Shown here: piece after piece, positions 28,301-36,384 of the stretch | Numbering within the stretch: the stretch's first letter is position 1 | Layout: each line of letters starts with the position of its first letter | Assembly: GCF_013205025.1 (NCBI RefSeq) | Contig: NZ_JABMLE010000004.1 | Span: forward strand, 1-64,000 | DNA from: Rathayibacter sp. VKM Ac-2857 | GTDB lineage: Bacteria; Actinomycetota; Actinomycetes; Actinomycetales; Microbacteriaceae | Direction: 5' to 3' | Length of the DNA stretch: 64,000 bases | Position numbers and translations under genes: made by a program | The notes under the pieces: generated by a model | What the model was told of the DNA's origin: nothing | Databases searched by the model: none | Seen by the model: the letters and a program-made list of their open reading frames with translations, nothing else

Positions 28301-29347
28301 TCAGCCCTCGATGCTCTGCGGGGCCTCGCCGGCGACGGCGTCGACGAGTCGCGGAAGGAGCTTCTCGAGGACGAACTTCTGGCTGAGCGGGGTGAGGAAG
28401 TAGATCGCGCCCGAGAGCTCGGGGTCGGTGAAGACGGCGTGACCGCCGGTGACCGCGGAGAGGCTCGACGTGGTGCCGAAGTCGAGGACCTCCTGCACGC
28501 CGTCGGCCGACTCGGTCGCGAAGACGATCACGTCGGCGTCGATGAGGCCCATGTTCTCCGGCGAGATCAGTGCCTGCTGGTCGGCGCCGGGAGCGTACTG
28601 CTCCAGCCCGGGCGTGATGGTGAAGCCGAGGTCGGTGAGGAAATCGGTGTTGAGGCCGTCGGGGTAGACGTACATGCTGCCGTCGTAGGGCACGCCCTGC
28701 GAGAAGGTGGCGGTGAGCCCGGCGAACTCGGGGTGCGCGGCGGCGGCCTCGGCGTAGGCGTCCTCGACCCCGGTGATCAGCGCCTCGCCCTCGGCGGAGC
28801 GGCCGACGGCGCGGGCGACCTGGCGGGTCTGGTCCTGCCAGCTGGAGAAGTAGAGACCGGAGCCCTCGACGCTCGTGACGGTCGGGGCGATCCCGGCGAG
28901 CCTGTCGTAGATCTCCTCCGTCATCCCCGCGTTGGTGCCGACGATCAGGTCGGGCTCGAGGGCGGCGATCCGCTCGTACTCGGGGCCGTCGGTCTGGTCG
29001 AGCACGGTCGGCTCCGCGTCGCCGAGTAGGTCGGTCGCCCAGGGCCAGACGGCGAACGGCTGCTCGCCGTACCACTCGGTGGTGGCGATCGGAGTGACGC
29101 CGAGCTCGAGCAGGATGTCCTGCTCGGTCAGACCCACCACGACGACGCGCTGCGGCTCGGCCTCGATGACGGTCTCGCCGTACTGGTGCTCGACGGTGAC
29201 CGGGAAGGAGTCGGACGGCTCGGTCGTGTAGTCCGGGTTCTCGGCGCTCGCCGCGGCGGTGCTGCTGCAGCCGGACAGCGCGGCGACGCTCAGGGCGAGT
29301 GCCGCGGAGGCGGCGAGGAGGCGGGCGGGCAGGGCGCGAGGGGTCAT
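28301..29347 (-). CDS. Iron-siderophore substrate-binding lipoprotein
   Basis: 348 residues. A short basic N-terminus and hydrophobic segment end in lipobox ALSGC with the lipidated Cys27. The rest is a class III periplasmic-binding fold of the FepB/FhuD group (RVVVVGLTEQDILLELGVTPIATTEWYG, ALEPDLIVGTNAGMTEEIYDRLAGIAPTV). It captures ferric siderophore outside the membrane for the FecCD permease. It is the first gene of the six-gene operon, and a DtxR-type box lies 37 bases upstream of its start. Confidence 0.93.
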   Translation of the reverse strand: MTPRALPARLLAASAALALSVAALSGCSSTAAASAENPDYTTEPSDSFPVTVEHQYGETVIEAEPQRVVVVGLTEQDILLELGVTPIATTEWYGEQPFAVWPWATDLLGDAEPTVLDQTDGPEYERIAALEPDLIVGTNAGMTEEIYDRLAGIAPTVTSVEGSGLYFSSWQDQTRQVARAVGRSAEGEALITGVEDAYAEAAAAHPEFAGLTATFSQGVPYDGSMYVYPDGLNTDFLTDLGFTITPGLEQYAPGADQQALISPENMGLIDADVIVFATESADGVQEVLDFGTTSSLSAVTGGHAVFTDPELSGAIYFLTPLSQKFVLEKLLPRLVDAVAGEAPQSIEG

Positions 29348-29383
29348 GGCTCTTCCGGGATCGTGGGGCAGGGGAGGCGGACG

Positions 29384-29402
29384 TCAGGTTAGCCTTGCCT
29401 TA
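29384..29402. promoter_or_regulatory. DtxR/IdeR-type iron box
   Basis: Read on the minus strand, TAAGGCAAGGCTAACCTGA matches 16 of 19 positions of the DtxR/IdeR consensus TWAGGTTAGSCTAACCTWA. It lies between the siderophore operon (minus) and the AraC gene (plus), so Fe-loaded DtxR/IdeR would be expected to repress the uptake operon, and perhaps the regulator as well. The consensus is from established work on Corynebacterium and Mycobacterium. Confidence 0.75.
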
Positions 29403-29455
29403 CTCGGTCCGCCATCGCCTCGAGCGGACGCCGATCAAGGAGGGGGGACACCGTC

Positions 29456-30262
29456 GTGTCCGTCAGCGAACATCTCCGACCCGGTGGCGCGGCTCCTCTC
29501 GATGCGGATCCCTTCGAGTGGACATCCGCCGCTCTCTCGGCCTCGCGATCCCGGGTCGTCCGCGGCACCGGCTTCGACGCGCACGTGCACCAGGAGGACC
29601 AGCTCGCCTGGATGGCATCGGGGTCGATGGAGCTCGGCGTGCTCGGCGATCACTGGCACCTGCGGCGCGAGCACATGGCGTGGATCCCGGCCGGCGTGCC
29701 GCACGAGATGGCGTTCGTCGAGCCGGGCGAGCTGATCAGCGTCTACGTGGCTCCGGCGCTGCGACCGCGCGGCGACCGGTGGGGCGGCGCGCGGACCCTG
29801 CGGCTCGAGGACCTCGCCGGGTCGCTGGTGCTGCACCTGGCGGACTCCGCCCCGTCGGCGCTGCGTCGTCGGCGCTGCTGGCTGCTGCTCGGGGAGTTGC
29901 TCGACGAGGCGCCCGATGATGCTGCGGCGGTGGCGCTCCCACGCGATCCGCGAGCCCGCGCGGTGGCGACGGCTCTGCTCGAGGACCCGGCCGATCCGCG
30001 AGAGCTCGCCGAGTGGGCGGCACAGCTCGGGGTGAGCACCAAGACCATCGCGCGCGCCTTCGCCGCCGAGACGGGCAGCACCTTCCGCGAGTGGCGCGTA
30101 CGGGCGCGCCTGCACACGGCGATCGGGATGCTCATGCGGGGGGACGCCGTGCAGACGGTCGCGCCCGCGGTCGGGTACGACTCGGTGAGCAGCTTCATCG
30201 TGGCCTTCCGTGCTCGGCTGGGATCGACGCCCGCGGTCTACGCCGCTCGGGCGCGGGGGTAA
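29456..30262 (+). CDS. AraC-family transcriptional regulator divergent from the siderophore operon
   Basis: 268 residues. A cupin-like N-terminal domain ([43 protein letters not shown]) is followed by a C-terminal double HTH (residues about 170-265, [37 protein letters not shown] ... [25 protein letters not shown]). GTG 29456 follows the strong site AAGGAGGGG. Regulators of this type next to siderophore genes often sense the iron-siderophore and activate uptake; the assignment here is by context. The gene shares the intergenic region with the iron box. Confidence 0.87.
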   Translation: MSVSEHLRPGGAAPLDADPFEWTSAALSASRSRVVRGTGFDAHVHQEDQLAWMASGSMELGVLGDHWHLRREHMAWIPAGVPHEMAFVEPGELISVYVAPALRPRGDRWGGARTLRLEDLAGSLVLHLADSAPSALRRRRCWLLLGELLDEAPDDAAAVALPRDPRARAVATALLEDPADPRELAEWAAQLGVSTKTIARAFAAETGSTFREWRVRARLHTAIGMLMRGDAVQTVAPAVGYDSVSSFIVAFRARLGSTPAVYAARARG

Positions 30263-30320
30263 CCGGCGGGGTCTGCGAGTTCTTCGGGGTGCGCCCTCGC
30301 GGCGCTCGGGGGTGCGGGGC

Positions 30321-30326
30321 TAGCCT
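30321..30326 (+). promoter_or_regulatory. Predicted -10 for leaderless DUF2200 gene
   Basis: TAGCCT lies seven bases before ATG 30334 with no Shine-Dalgarno between, matching the leaderless pattern seen repeatedly in this window. Confidence 0.5.
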
Positions 30327-30333
30327 TCGACGC

Positions 30334-30675
30334 ATGCACCGGATCTTCACGACGAGCGTCGCCTCCGTGTACCCGCACTACGTGGCGAAGGCCGAGCGGA
30401 AGGGGCGGACGAGGGCGGAGGTCGACGAGGTGATCGCCTGGCTGACCGGCTTCTCGGACGACGAGCTGCGCCGCCACCTCGACGCCGGGACGACCTTCGA
30501 GGACTTCTTCGCGGCGGCGCCGATGAACCCGAGCGCGGAGCTGATCACGGGCGTGGTCTGCGGCGTGCGGGTGGAGAGCGTCGAGGATCCGCTGATGCAG
30601 AGGATCCGCTGGCTGGACAAGCTGGTCGACGAGCTGGCGAAGGGCAAGGCGATGACGAAGGTGCTGCGCGGCTGA
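30334..30675 (+). CDS. DUF2200 domain protein
   Basis: 113 residues. The order [89 protein letters not shown] is characteristic of the DUF2200 family, small cytosolic proteins found across bacteria with no established function. The length is normal for the family. It is a single-gene unit that converges on the DUF4349 gene. Confidence 0.85.
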   Translation: MHRIFTTSVASVYPHYVAKAERKGRTRAEVDEVIAWLTGFSDDELRRHLDAGTTFEDFFAAAPMNPSAELITGVVCGVRVESVEDPLMQRIRWLDKLVDELAKGKAMTKVLRG

Positions 30676-30701
30676 GGCCGACCCCATCGCTCGCTGCACG
30701 A

Positions 30702-31958
30702 TCACTCTTCGACGGTCGTGCTCCTGCCGGTGCCCTCGCTCCCGACGGTGCGTGAGCTCTCGCCGCTGCTCCTGTCGGCGCCTTCCGTCCTGCCGGAGTC
30801 CGGACGACCCGGTGTAGGTGTGCCGGCGGGCGGTCCGCGGCGACGGCGGACGGCCACCACGATGAGGGCGATCACGGCGACGACGACGAGCCAGGGGAGG
30901 AGGAAGCCGATGCCGACCAGGGCACCGTTCGTGGCGGCGACCAGTCCGTTCCAGCCCGCGAGCAGGCCGTCCAGGAAGCCGGTGGGCTGGGCGGTGACGG
31001 GGGACGACTCCGGGAGGACCGTCACCGTGAGGGTCGCCAGCGACACCTGGCCCTCGAGGGCGGCGAGCTGCTGCTCGGAGGACTCGAGCGACGCCTGGCG
31101 CTCGGCGAGGGCGGATTCCGCCGCGAGGAGGTCGGCGAGGCTGCCGGCCTGGGCGATCAGCTCGGTCAGCCGGTCGACGGAGGCCTGCGCGGCGTCGACC
31201 TGCGCGCGGAGGTCGATCGCCTGGGTGGTGACGTCGCGCCGGTCGATCGACGATCCGGTCACCGAGCCGAGGGCGGCCAGCGAGTCGCGCGCTTCGGCGA
31301 GCCGGTCGGCGGGGATGCGGATCGAGACGGTTCCCGCGCCCTCGGGGAGGGGCGCCGGGAGGTACGGGTCGATCGCCGGATCGACGCCGACCGCCGACCC
31401 GGAGCTGCTGGAGCCGGTGCTGGAGCTCTCGACGTAGCCGCCGAGCTCGGTGGCGGTCGCGCTGAGCGCGGCGATCGCGTCGGCGACGGAGTCGGCCTCG
31501 AGTGTCGCGCTCGCCGTGGACACGACCTCCCGTCCGGTCCCCTCCGCGGACCGGTCGCCGGGTGCCGCGGCGGCGCCCTCCGCAGAGCCGTCGGCGAACT
31601 GCGGCGCGGATTCCCCACCCGACTGCCCGAAGTCGGCACCTCCCTCCTCGCTCGAGGCCCCTGCCGCGCTCGAGGCGGACCCCACTCCGGCGCCGCCTCC
31701 GACCAGCGGGCCGATGACGACGGCCAGCACGAGCAGACCCGCGGCGACGCTCCCGATCGTGACGACGCGTCGGCGACGGGCTCCCCGCTCGCGGCGCGCG
31801 GTGCCGATGGCGCGGAAGACGCGCGTCTCGAGTGCCGAGACGCGGTCGTCGTCGAGGGCCTCGAGCTCGGGCGCCGGACGATCGGGGCCCTGAAGATCGG
31901 AGCTTTGAGGATCGGGGACCTGGAACTCGCGGCCCCGCACATCGGTGGATTCGGTCAT
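30702..31958 (-). CDS. DUF4349 membrane protein co-transcribed with an ECF sigma factor
   Basis: 418 residues. A charged cytoplasmic N-terminus (about 1-65) is followed by a membrane helix (VVTIGSVAAGLLVLAVVIGPLV), a Ser/Gly/Glu-rich linker, the DUF4349 extracellular domain (STASATLEADSVADAIAAL to LATLTVTVLPE) with a coiled-coil stretch (about 240-300), a second helix near residue 355 and a basic, Ser-rich tail. Its start overlaps the sigma gene stop (ATGA). By position and topology it may serve as the membrane anti-sigma partner, although no zinc-finger anti-sigma motif (HxxxCxxC) is present in the N-terminus. Confidence 0.8.
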   Translation of the reverse strand: MTESTDVRGREFQVPDPQSSDLQGPDRPAPELEALDDDRVSALETRVFRAIGTARRERGARRRRVVTIGSVAAGLLVLAVVIGPLVGGGAGVGSASSAAGASSEEGGADFGQSGGESAPQFADGSAEGAAAAPGDRSAEGTGREVVSTASATLEADSVADAIAALSATATELGGYVESSSTGSSSSGSAVGVDPAIDPYLPAPLPEGAGTVSIRIPADRLAEARDSLAALGSVTGSSIDRRDVTTQAIDLRAQVDAAQASVDRLTELIAQAGSLADLLAAESALAERQASLESSEQQLAALEGQVSLATLTVTVLPESSPVTAQPTGFLDGLLAGWNGLVAATNGALVGIGFLLPWLVVVAVIALIVVAVRRRRGPPAGTPTPGRPDSGRTEGADRSSGESSRTVGSEGTGRSTTVEE

Positions 31959-32578
31959 GACGTCTCGGCTCCTCGGAAGTCGTCGACCACCAGGCGGAGG
32001 CGCCGACGGACGCGGGACAGGCGGTTGCGGACGGTGGCGTGCGAGACGCCCAGGGTGAGCGCGGCCTCCTCGTACCCGCGGCCCTCGGTGGCGCAGAGGC
32101 GGAAGATCGCGCGATCGAGCTCAGCGAGCCCGGCCGTCTCGCGGAGGACCGCCTCGGCGAGCGCGGCGGTGACGATCTGCTGCTCGAGGTCGTGCGGCGA
32201 GGGCGTCTCGTCGTCGGCCTCGACGGTCCGCTCCCGGTCGCGGCGGCGGGAGCGCAGGCGGTTCGCCGCCTGGAAGCGGCAGATCGTCGCGAGCCACGGG
32301 AGCAGGGAGTCGCTCACCAGCTCGAGCCCGCCGAGCCGGCTCCAGGCGAGGACGAAGGTCTCCTGCGTGACGTCCTCCGCATCGCGGCTGTCGCGGAGGA
32401 TCCCGTGGGCGAGCCAGTAGACCGGGCGGACGTAGGCGCGGTAGAGGGTGCGGAAGGCGAGCTCGCTGCCCGCGGCCGCACGGCGTACGAGCGCCGCATC
32501 GGTCTCCTCCGCCGGCGACCCCGCCCCGGAAGGTGCCGTTGTTCCGCCGTAGGGCGCGCTCTCCTGCGAGGGCGTCAT
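31955..32578 (-). CDS. ECF-type RNA polymerase sigma factor
   Basis: 207 residues. Region 2 (ELAFRTLYRAYVRPVYWLAHGILRDSRDAEDVTQETFVLAWSRL) and region 4 (LAELDRAIFRLCATEGRGYEEAALTLGVSHATVRNRLSRVRRRLR) are complete. ATG 32578 is chosen because AGGAGG lies seven bases upstream. It is translationally coupled to the DUF4349 protein, which suggests that this pair responds to an envelope signal. Confidence 0.9.
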   Translation of the reverse strand: MTPSQESAPYGGTTAPSGAGSPAEETDAALVRRAAAGSELAFRTLYRAYVRPVYWLAHGILRDSRDAEDVTQETFVLAWSRLGGLELVSDSLLPWLATICRFQAANRLRSRRRDRERTVEADDETPSPHDLEQQIVTAALAEAVLRETAGLAELDRAIFRLCATEGRGYEEAALTLGVSHATVRNRLSRVRRRLRLVVDDFRGAETS

Positions 32579-32669
32579 CCGCGGACCTCCTCTCCCTCTC
32601 ACTCTGACAGTGTCGGGCGGGCACGGATCGTCTCAGAATCCGACCGGGCCGCAGTGGAGAGCACCGCCC

Positions 32670-33047
32670 TCAGGACAGATCGGGGATCACGATCTGCTGC
32701 AGCGCCCAGGTGTTGCCGTCGGGGTCGGCGAAGTACACGAACTCGCCCCAGGGCTGCGAGTCGACCTCGGACACCTCCGCACCCCGGGCGAGCAGCTCCT
32801 CGCGGGCCTTCGCCGCGTCCGCGACGACCATCTGCAGGCCCTTCTGCGAGCCGGGCGCCATCTCGGTGATGCCGATGCCGAGGACGATGGAGCAGGCCGA
32901 CCCCGGAGGCGTCAGCTGCACGAACCGCAGGCCCTCGTGCACCGTGTGGTCGTGGTCGGCGACGAAGCCGATCCGCTCGACGTAGAACTGCTTCGCGCGA
33001 TCGACGTCGGTCACCGGAACGGCGACGAGCTCGAGCTTCATGTCCAT
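32670..33047 (-). CDS. VOC-family (glyoxalase-like) protein
   Basis: 125 residues made of the two beta-alpha-beta-beta-beta modules of the vicinal oxygen chelate fold: VAVPVTDVDRAKQFYVERIGFV at the start and EVSEVDSQPWGEFVYFADPDGNTWALQQ at the end, with a C-terminal Glu-type metal ligand region. Function could be glyoxalase, dioxygenase or resistance protein; not resolvable here. ATG 33047 is preceded by AAGGAG. It is divergent from the WYL regulator and shares a candidate operator with it. Confidence 0.85.
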   Translation of the reverse strand: MDMKLELVAVPVTDVDRAKQFYVERIGFVADHDHTVHEGLRFVQLTPPGSACSIVLGIGITEMAPGSQKGLQMVVADAAKAREELLARGAEVSEVDSQPWGEFVYFADPDGNTWALQQIVIPDLS

Positions 33048-33111
33048 GGTGTCTCTCCTTCTTCGGGTCTTAGGGGCGCCCGATCGGGCTCTCGGGGACG
33101 ACGCTAGAGCG

Positions 33112-33138
33112 GAATCAGGTCGGTTCCCGTCCTGATTC
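33112..33138. promoter_or_regulatory. Candidate operator between VOC gene and WYL regulator
   Basis: Perfect inverted arms GAATCAGG (33112-33119) and CCTGATTC (33131-33138) with an 11-base spacer lie in the 108-base divergent region, 17 bases before the WYL start. The most likely binder is the WYL regulator, acting on both genes. Confidence 0.5.
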
Positions 33139-33155
33139 GGGAGCAGGATGGCGTC

Positions 33156-34112
33156 ATGGCCGCGACCACCTCCCGCGCACTCGCCCTGCTCGACCTGCTG
33201 CAGACCCACCGGCAGTGGTCGGGGCCGGTCCTCGCCGCGCGGCTGGGCGTGACGGAGCGGACGCTGCGCCGCGACGTCGAGCGGCTGGGCGAGCTGGGCT
33301 ACACGGTGGCGGCGGTCCGCGGCGCCCTCGGCGGCTACCGACTCGAGGCGGGCAGCCGTGTCCCGCCGCTGCTCCTCAGCGACGACGAGGCCGTGGCCGT
33401 CGCGGTCGGGCTCCGGCTCGCGGCGGACGAAGGGCTCGCCGACGGCGAGCACACGACGCTCAGCGCCCTGGCGAAGTTCGAGCAGGTGCTGCCCGGGGCT
33501 CTGCGCGAGCGGGTCAACGCGGTCGGTGGCGTGCTCCGCTCCGCGAGGCCGCGCAGCGCGTCGATCCCGCCGGAGATCCTCGGGCGGATCGCGCTGGCCT
33601 GCCGCGACCACGAGCGGCTCCGCTTCCACTACGTCGCCGCGGACGGAGCGGAGAGCGACCGCGTCGTCGAACCGCACGCGGTCGTGTCGACGCACCGCAC
33701 CTGGGTGCTGGTCGGCTGGGACCGGCAGCGCGAGGCCTGGCGCACGTTCCGGCTCGACCGGGTGAGCCGGCTCCTCGAGACGCGGGTGCACTTCGAGCCC
33801 CGGCGGCTCCCCGGGGACGACGCCGCTGCCTTCGTGGCGTCGACCGGGCGGACGACGCGGTTCGAGCTGATGGTCGATCTGGCGCTGCCGCTCGAGGAGG
33901 TGGTGCGGGTCTTCGGGCGGTGGTCGGCCGGAGCGGTGGCGCTCGACAGTCGGTGGACGCGGTGGCCGGTGGAGGCGGAGACGGTCGCCGGTCTGCTCTC
34001 GGCGCTGGTGTGGATCCCGGAGAGTGTGGAGCACCGGATGGAAGGGGATCCGGGCACGCTCGCGGCGGTGCGCGCGGCTCTCGAGCGGATGCACGCCGCG
34101 GCCTCGCGCTGA
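33156..34112 (+). CDS. WYL-domain transcriptional regulator
   Basis: 318 residues. N-terminal DeoR-like winged helix (LDLLQTHRQWSGPVLAARLGVTERTLRRDVERLGELGY, 12-50) is followed by the WYL domain (LRFHYVAADGAESDRVVEPHAVVSTHRTWVLVGWDRQREAWRTFRLDRVSRL) and the C-terminal WCX extension. Such proteins bind small ligands or nucleic acid and act as local repressors or activators. Divergent placement with the VOC gene and the inverted repeat between them make that gene the likely target. Confidence 0.9.
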   Translation: MAATTSRALALLDLLQTHRQWSGPVLAARLGVTERTLRRDVERLGELGYTVAAVRGALGGYRLEAGSRVPPLLLSDDEAVAVAVGLRLAADEGLADGEHTTLSALAKFEQVLPGALRERVNAVGGVLRSARPRSASIPPEILGRIALACRDHERLRFHYVAADGAESDRVVEPHAVVSTHRTWVLVGWDRQREAWRTFRLDRVSRLLETRVHFEPRRLPGDDAAAFVASTGRTTRFELMVDLALPLEEVVRVFGRWSAGAVALDSRWTRWPVEAETVAGLLSALVWIPESVEHRMEGDPGTLAAVRAALERMHAAASR

Positions 34113-34207
34113 CTCGGTCCCCTCCACAGCGGAGGAGATGCCGCGGCTCTCCACGGATCCGTCGCCCCGCTGCCACGGCCGGCTCGGCGGGGACGACAGT
34201 GACCGTC

Positions 34208-35395
34208 ATGACTCGCACCGATCGCCTCGCCACCGCCCGCCACAGCCCCTCCCGGGAGCCGGAGCTCCTCTGCGTGAACGGCCTTCCCGACCTCCTCGCC
34301 GCCGTCCCCTCGATGATCGGCCTCCATCCGGAGGAGGCCCTCGTCGTCGTCCCGTTCCTCGGGAACCGGAGCGGCGGCGGCTTCCGCTTCCCGATCCCCG
34401 AGCGACTGCGCCGGGCCGAGATCGACCAGCTGGCGGGAAGGTGCGTGCGCTTCACGGCGTCGATCCCACGGGCCACCGCGGTGCTCGCCATCGTCTACAC
34501 GCGGCAGAGCTACGAGAGTGCGCGCGGGATCCCGCTGCTCGACCTCGGTCGCGCCGTCCTCCGGAGGCTGGAGCGGACCGACCTCGGGATCGTCGACGTG
34601 GCCTGCGTCGCCGCCGACGGGTGGGGACGGTACACCTCGACCGAGGAGACGCGTGAACCGCGGCCGCTCGCCGAGATCGAGGGGAGCGAGGCCGGTGTCC
34701 TCGCTCGCGCGGCGGCTCCCGAGCCCCTGGACGTGTCGGCGCTCGCCGCGCTGCCGACGGTCTCGGCCGGCGATCGCGCGACCGTCGCCGCGATCCTGCG
34801 CCATCCCGCGTCTGGGGCGCGCGACGTGATCGGGCTGGTCGAGCGCTGGCTGCACGGTCCTCCCGCACCCCGCCAGGAGGCGACGCTCATCCGGGTGCTG
34901 CAGTCCCCGCCGCTCCGCGATCGGACGACCCTGCAGATCGCCCTCGGCAGTGAGGCGGCGTTCGAGGAGCGGCGGCGTCAGAAGCGGCTCGACGAGGAGC
35001 AGGCGCGCACCGGCCGGCCGATCGACGAGATCGTCGAGAGCGATGTCGACGCGGGGCTCGAGGACGCGCACGACCTGGTCTCCGCGTCGCTGATGATGGG
35101 GACGGGCCCCGGACCGGACCCCGAGCGGACCGAGCGCGCGGCAGCTCGGCTCGCCCGGGCGGCCGCGCTCGCACCTCTCGAGGCGCGCCCTCCGGTGCTG
35201 ACCGTCCTCGCCTGGTGCTGGTGGGCACTCGGCGTCTCCTCGGTCGCCGCCCGCCACCTCGAGGAGGCGCTCCGGATCGATCCGCACTACTCGATGGCGA
35301 AGCTCTACTGGTCGGTGTTCGAGATCCGCGCCGTTCCCGACTGGGTGATCGAGGCGGCCGCCCGGTCGCTGGATCGCGCGGCGGCTCGCCCGTGA
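34208..35395 (+). CDS. DUF4192 family protein
   Basis: 395 residues. The N-terminal half has the DUF4192 pattern (PDLLAAVPSMIGLHPEEALVVVPFLG; later VACVAADGWGRYTSTEE), and the C-terminal part (LEARPPVLTVLAWCWWALGVSSVAARHLEEALRIDPHYSMAKL) looks like a TPR-type helical pair. DUF4192 proteins occur across actinobacteria and have no established function. No signal or membrane segment. An in-frame GTG at 34199 is an alternative start. Confidence 0.85.
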   Translation: MTRTDRLATARHSPSREPELLCVNGLPDLLAAVPSMIGLHPEEALVVVPFLGNRSGGGFRFPIPERLRRAEIDQLAGRCVRFTASIPRATAVLAIVYTRQSYESARGIPLLDLGRAVLRRLERTDLGIVDVACVAADGWGRYTSTEETREPRPLAEIEGSEAGVLARAAAPEPLDVSALAALPTVSAGDRATVAAILRHPASGARDVIGLVERWLHGPPAPRQEATLIRVLQSPPLRDRTTLQIALGSEAAFEERRRQKRLDEEQARTGRPIDEIVESDVDAGLEDAHDLVSASLMMGTGPGPDPERTERAAARLARAAALAPLEARPPVLTVLAWCWWALGVSSVAARHLEEALRIDPHYSMAKLYWSVFEIRAVPDWVIEAAARSLDRAAARP

Positions 35396-35462
35396 GCTCG
35401 GTGGTCGGCGCACGGGGTCGGTCGGTCGGGACGGGGGTCTTCCGCCCGGCTCGTCAGAGGGC

Positions 35463-35482
35463 TAACGTGCAACCAAATGGTT
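35463..35482 (+). promoter_or_regulatory. Leaderless promoter and candidate ArsR operator
   Basis: TAACGT (35463-35468) is a -10 hexamer eight bases before ATG 35477. The inverted repeat AACCA-AA-TGGTT (35471-35482) straddles the predicted start site and the start codon, an ideal place for autorepression by the ArsR protein encoded here. Confidence 0.55.
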
Positions 35483-35851
35483 TCAGATATGAGACACGAG
35501 ATCGAGGTCGACCGGCTGTTCCAGGCGCTGGCGGACAGGACGCGGCGCGACATCGTCAGTCGGGTGCTCGAAGCGGAGCAGTCGGTGACGGCGCTGGCGG
35601 CGCGCTACGAGATGTCGTTCGCCGCGGTGCAGAAGCACGTCGCGGTCCTGGAGCGGGCGGAGCTCGTCCGCAAGCGCCGCAGCGGGAGGGAGCAGCTCGT
35701 GAGCGGCGAGGTCGCCTCGCTCAGGAGGGCGGCGCGACTGCTCGAGGCCTACGAGCTGCTCTGGCGCGATCGCGCCGACCGCATCGCCGACGTCCTCGCC
35801 GAGGACGACGTTCGACCACCGGAGGAACGAAGAAAGGGACGTGCAGGATGA
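35477..35851 (+). CDS. ArsR-family transcriptional regulator
   Basis: 124 residues with a winged helix-turn-helix (LFQALADRTRRDIVSRVLEAEQSVTALAARYEMSFAAVQKHVAVLERAELVRKRRSGREQLV). No metal-binding Cys pair (CVC) is present, so it belongs to the non-metal ArsR group commonly paired with SRPBCC proteins. The start is ATG 35477, with ATG 35489 also possible. The stop overlaps the SRPBCC start. Confidence 0.9.
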   Translation: MVSDMRHEIEVDRLFQALADRTRRDIVSRVLEAEQSVTALAARYEMSFAAVQKHVAVLERAELVRKRRSGREQLVSGEVASLRRAARLLEAYELLWRDRADRIADVLAEDDVRPPEERRKGRAG

Positions 35852-36333
35852 CCGTCGTGGAGTCCGTCAAGGACATCGAGAACCTGACCATGACCATCAC
35901 CGCCGAGTTCGAGGCGCCCGTCGAGCGGGTGTGGCGGATCTGGGCGGATCCGCGGCAACTCGAGCGCTGGTGGGGCCCGCCGACCTGGCCGGCGACCTTC
36001 GAGACGCACGAGGCGGTCGAGGGCTCGCGAAGCCGGTACTTCATGACGGGGCCGGACGGGGAGAAGGCCCGCGGCTACTGGGTGGTGACGAAGGTCGAGG
36101 AGCCGACGCGGTTCGAGTTCGACGACGGCTTCGCCGACGAGGAGGGGCGCCCGGACGACTCGATGGGGGTCACTCACGCGGTCGTCACCCTCGCCGAGGC
36201 GGACGGACGCACCACGATGACCGTCCGCTCCTCGTTCGAGACCCTCGAGCAGCTCGAGCAGATGGTGCGGATGGGCATGGAGGAGGGGATGAACCAGGCG
36301 ATGGGTCAGATCGACGCGCTGCTGGCGGAGTGA
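35848..36333 (+). CDS. SRPBCC (AHSA1-like) domain protein
   Basis: 161 residues with the START/Bet v1-like fold typical of Activator-of-Hsp90-homology 1 proteins: ITAEFEAPVERVWRIWADPRQLERWWGPPTWPATFETHE and the C-terminal helix LEQLEQMVRMGMEEGMNQAMGQIDALLAE. These small lipid or ligand-binding proteins are frequently in an operon with an ArsR regulator, as here (ATGA overlap). The ligand is unknown. Confidence 0.9.
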   Translation: MTVVESVKDIENLTMTITAEFEAPVERVWRIWADPRQLERWWGPPTWPATFETHEAVEGSRSRYFMTGPDGEKARGYWVVTKVEEPTRFEFDDGFADEEGRPDDSMGVTHAVVTLAEADGRTTMTVRSSFETLEQLEQMVRMGMEEGMNQAMGQIDALLAE

Positions 36334-36384
36334 GCAGAGCCGAGGGCGCACAGCGGTGGGCGCGCCGACCGGCGACCGGCCGTC

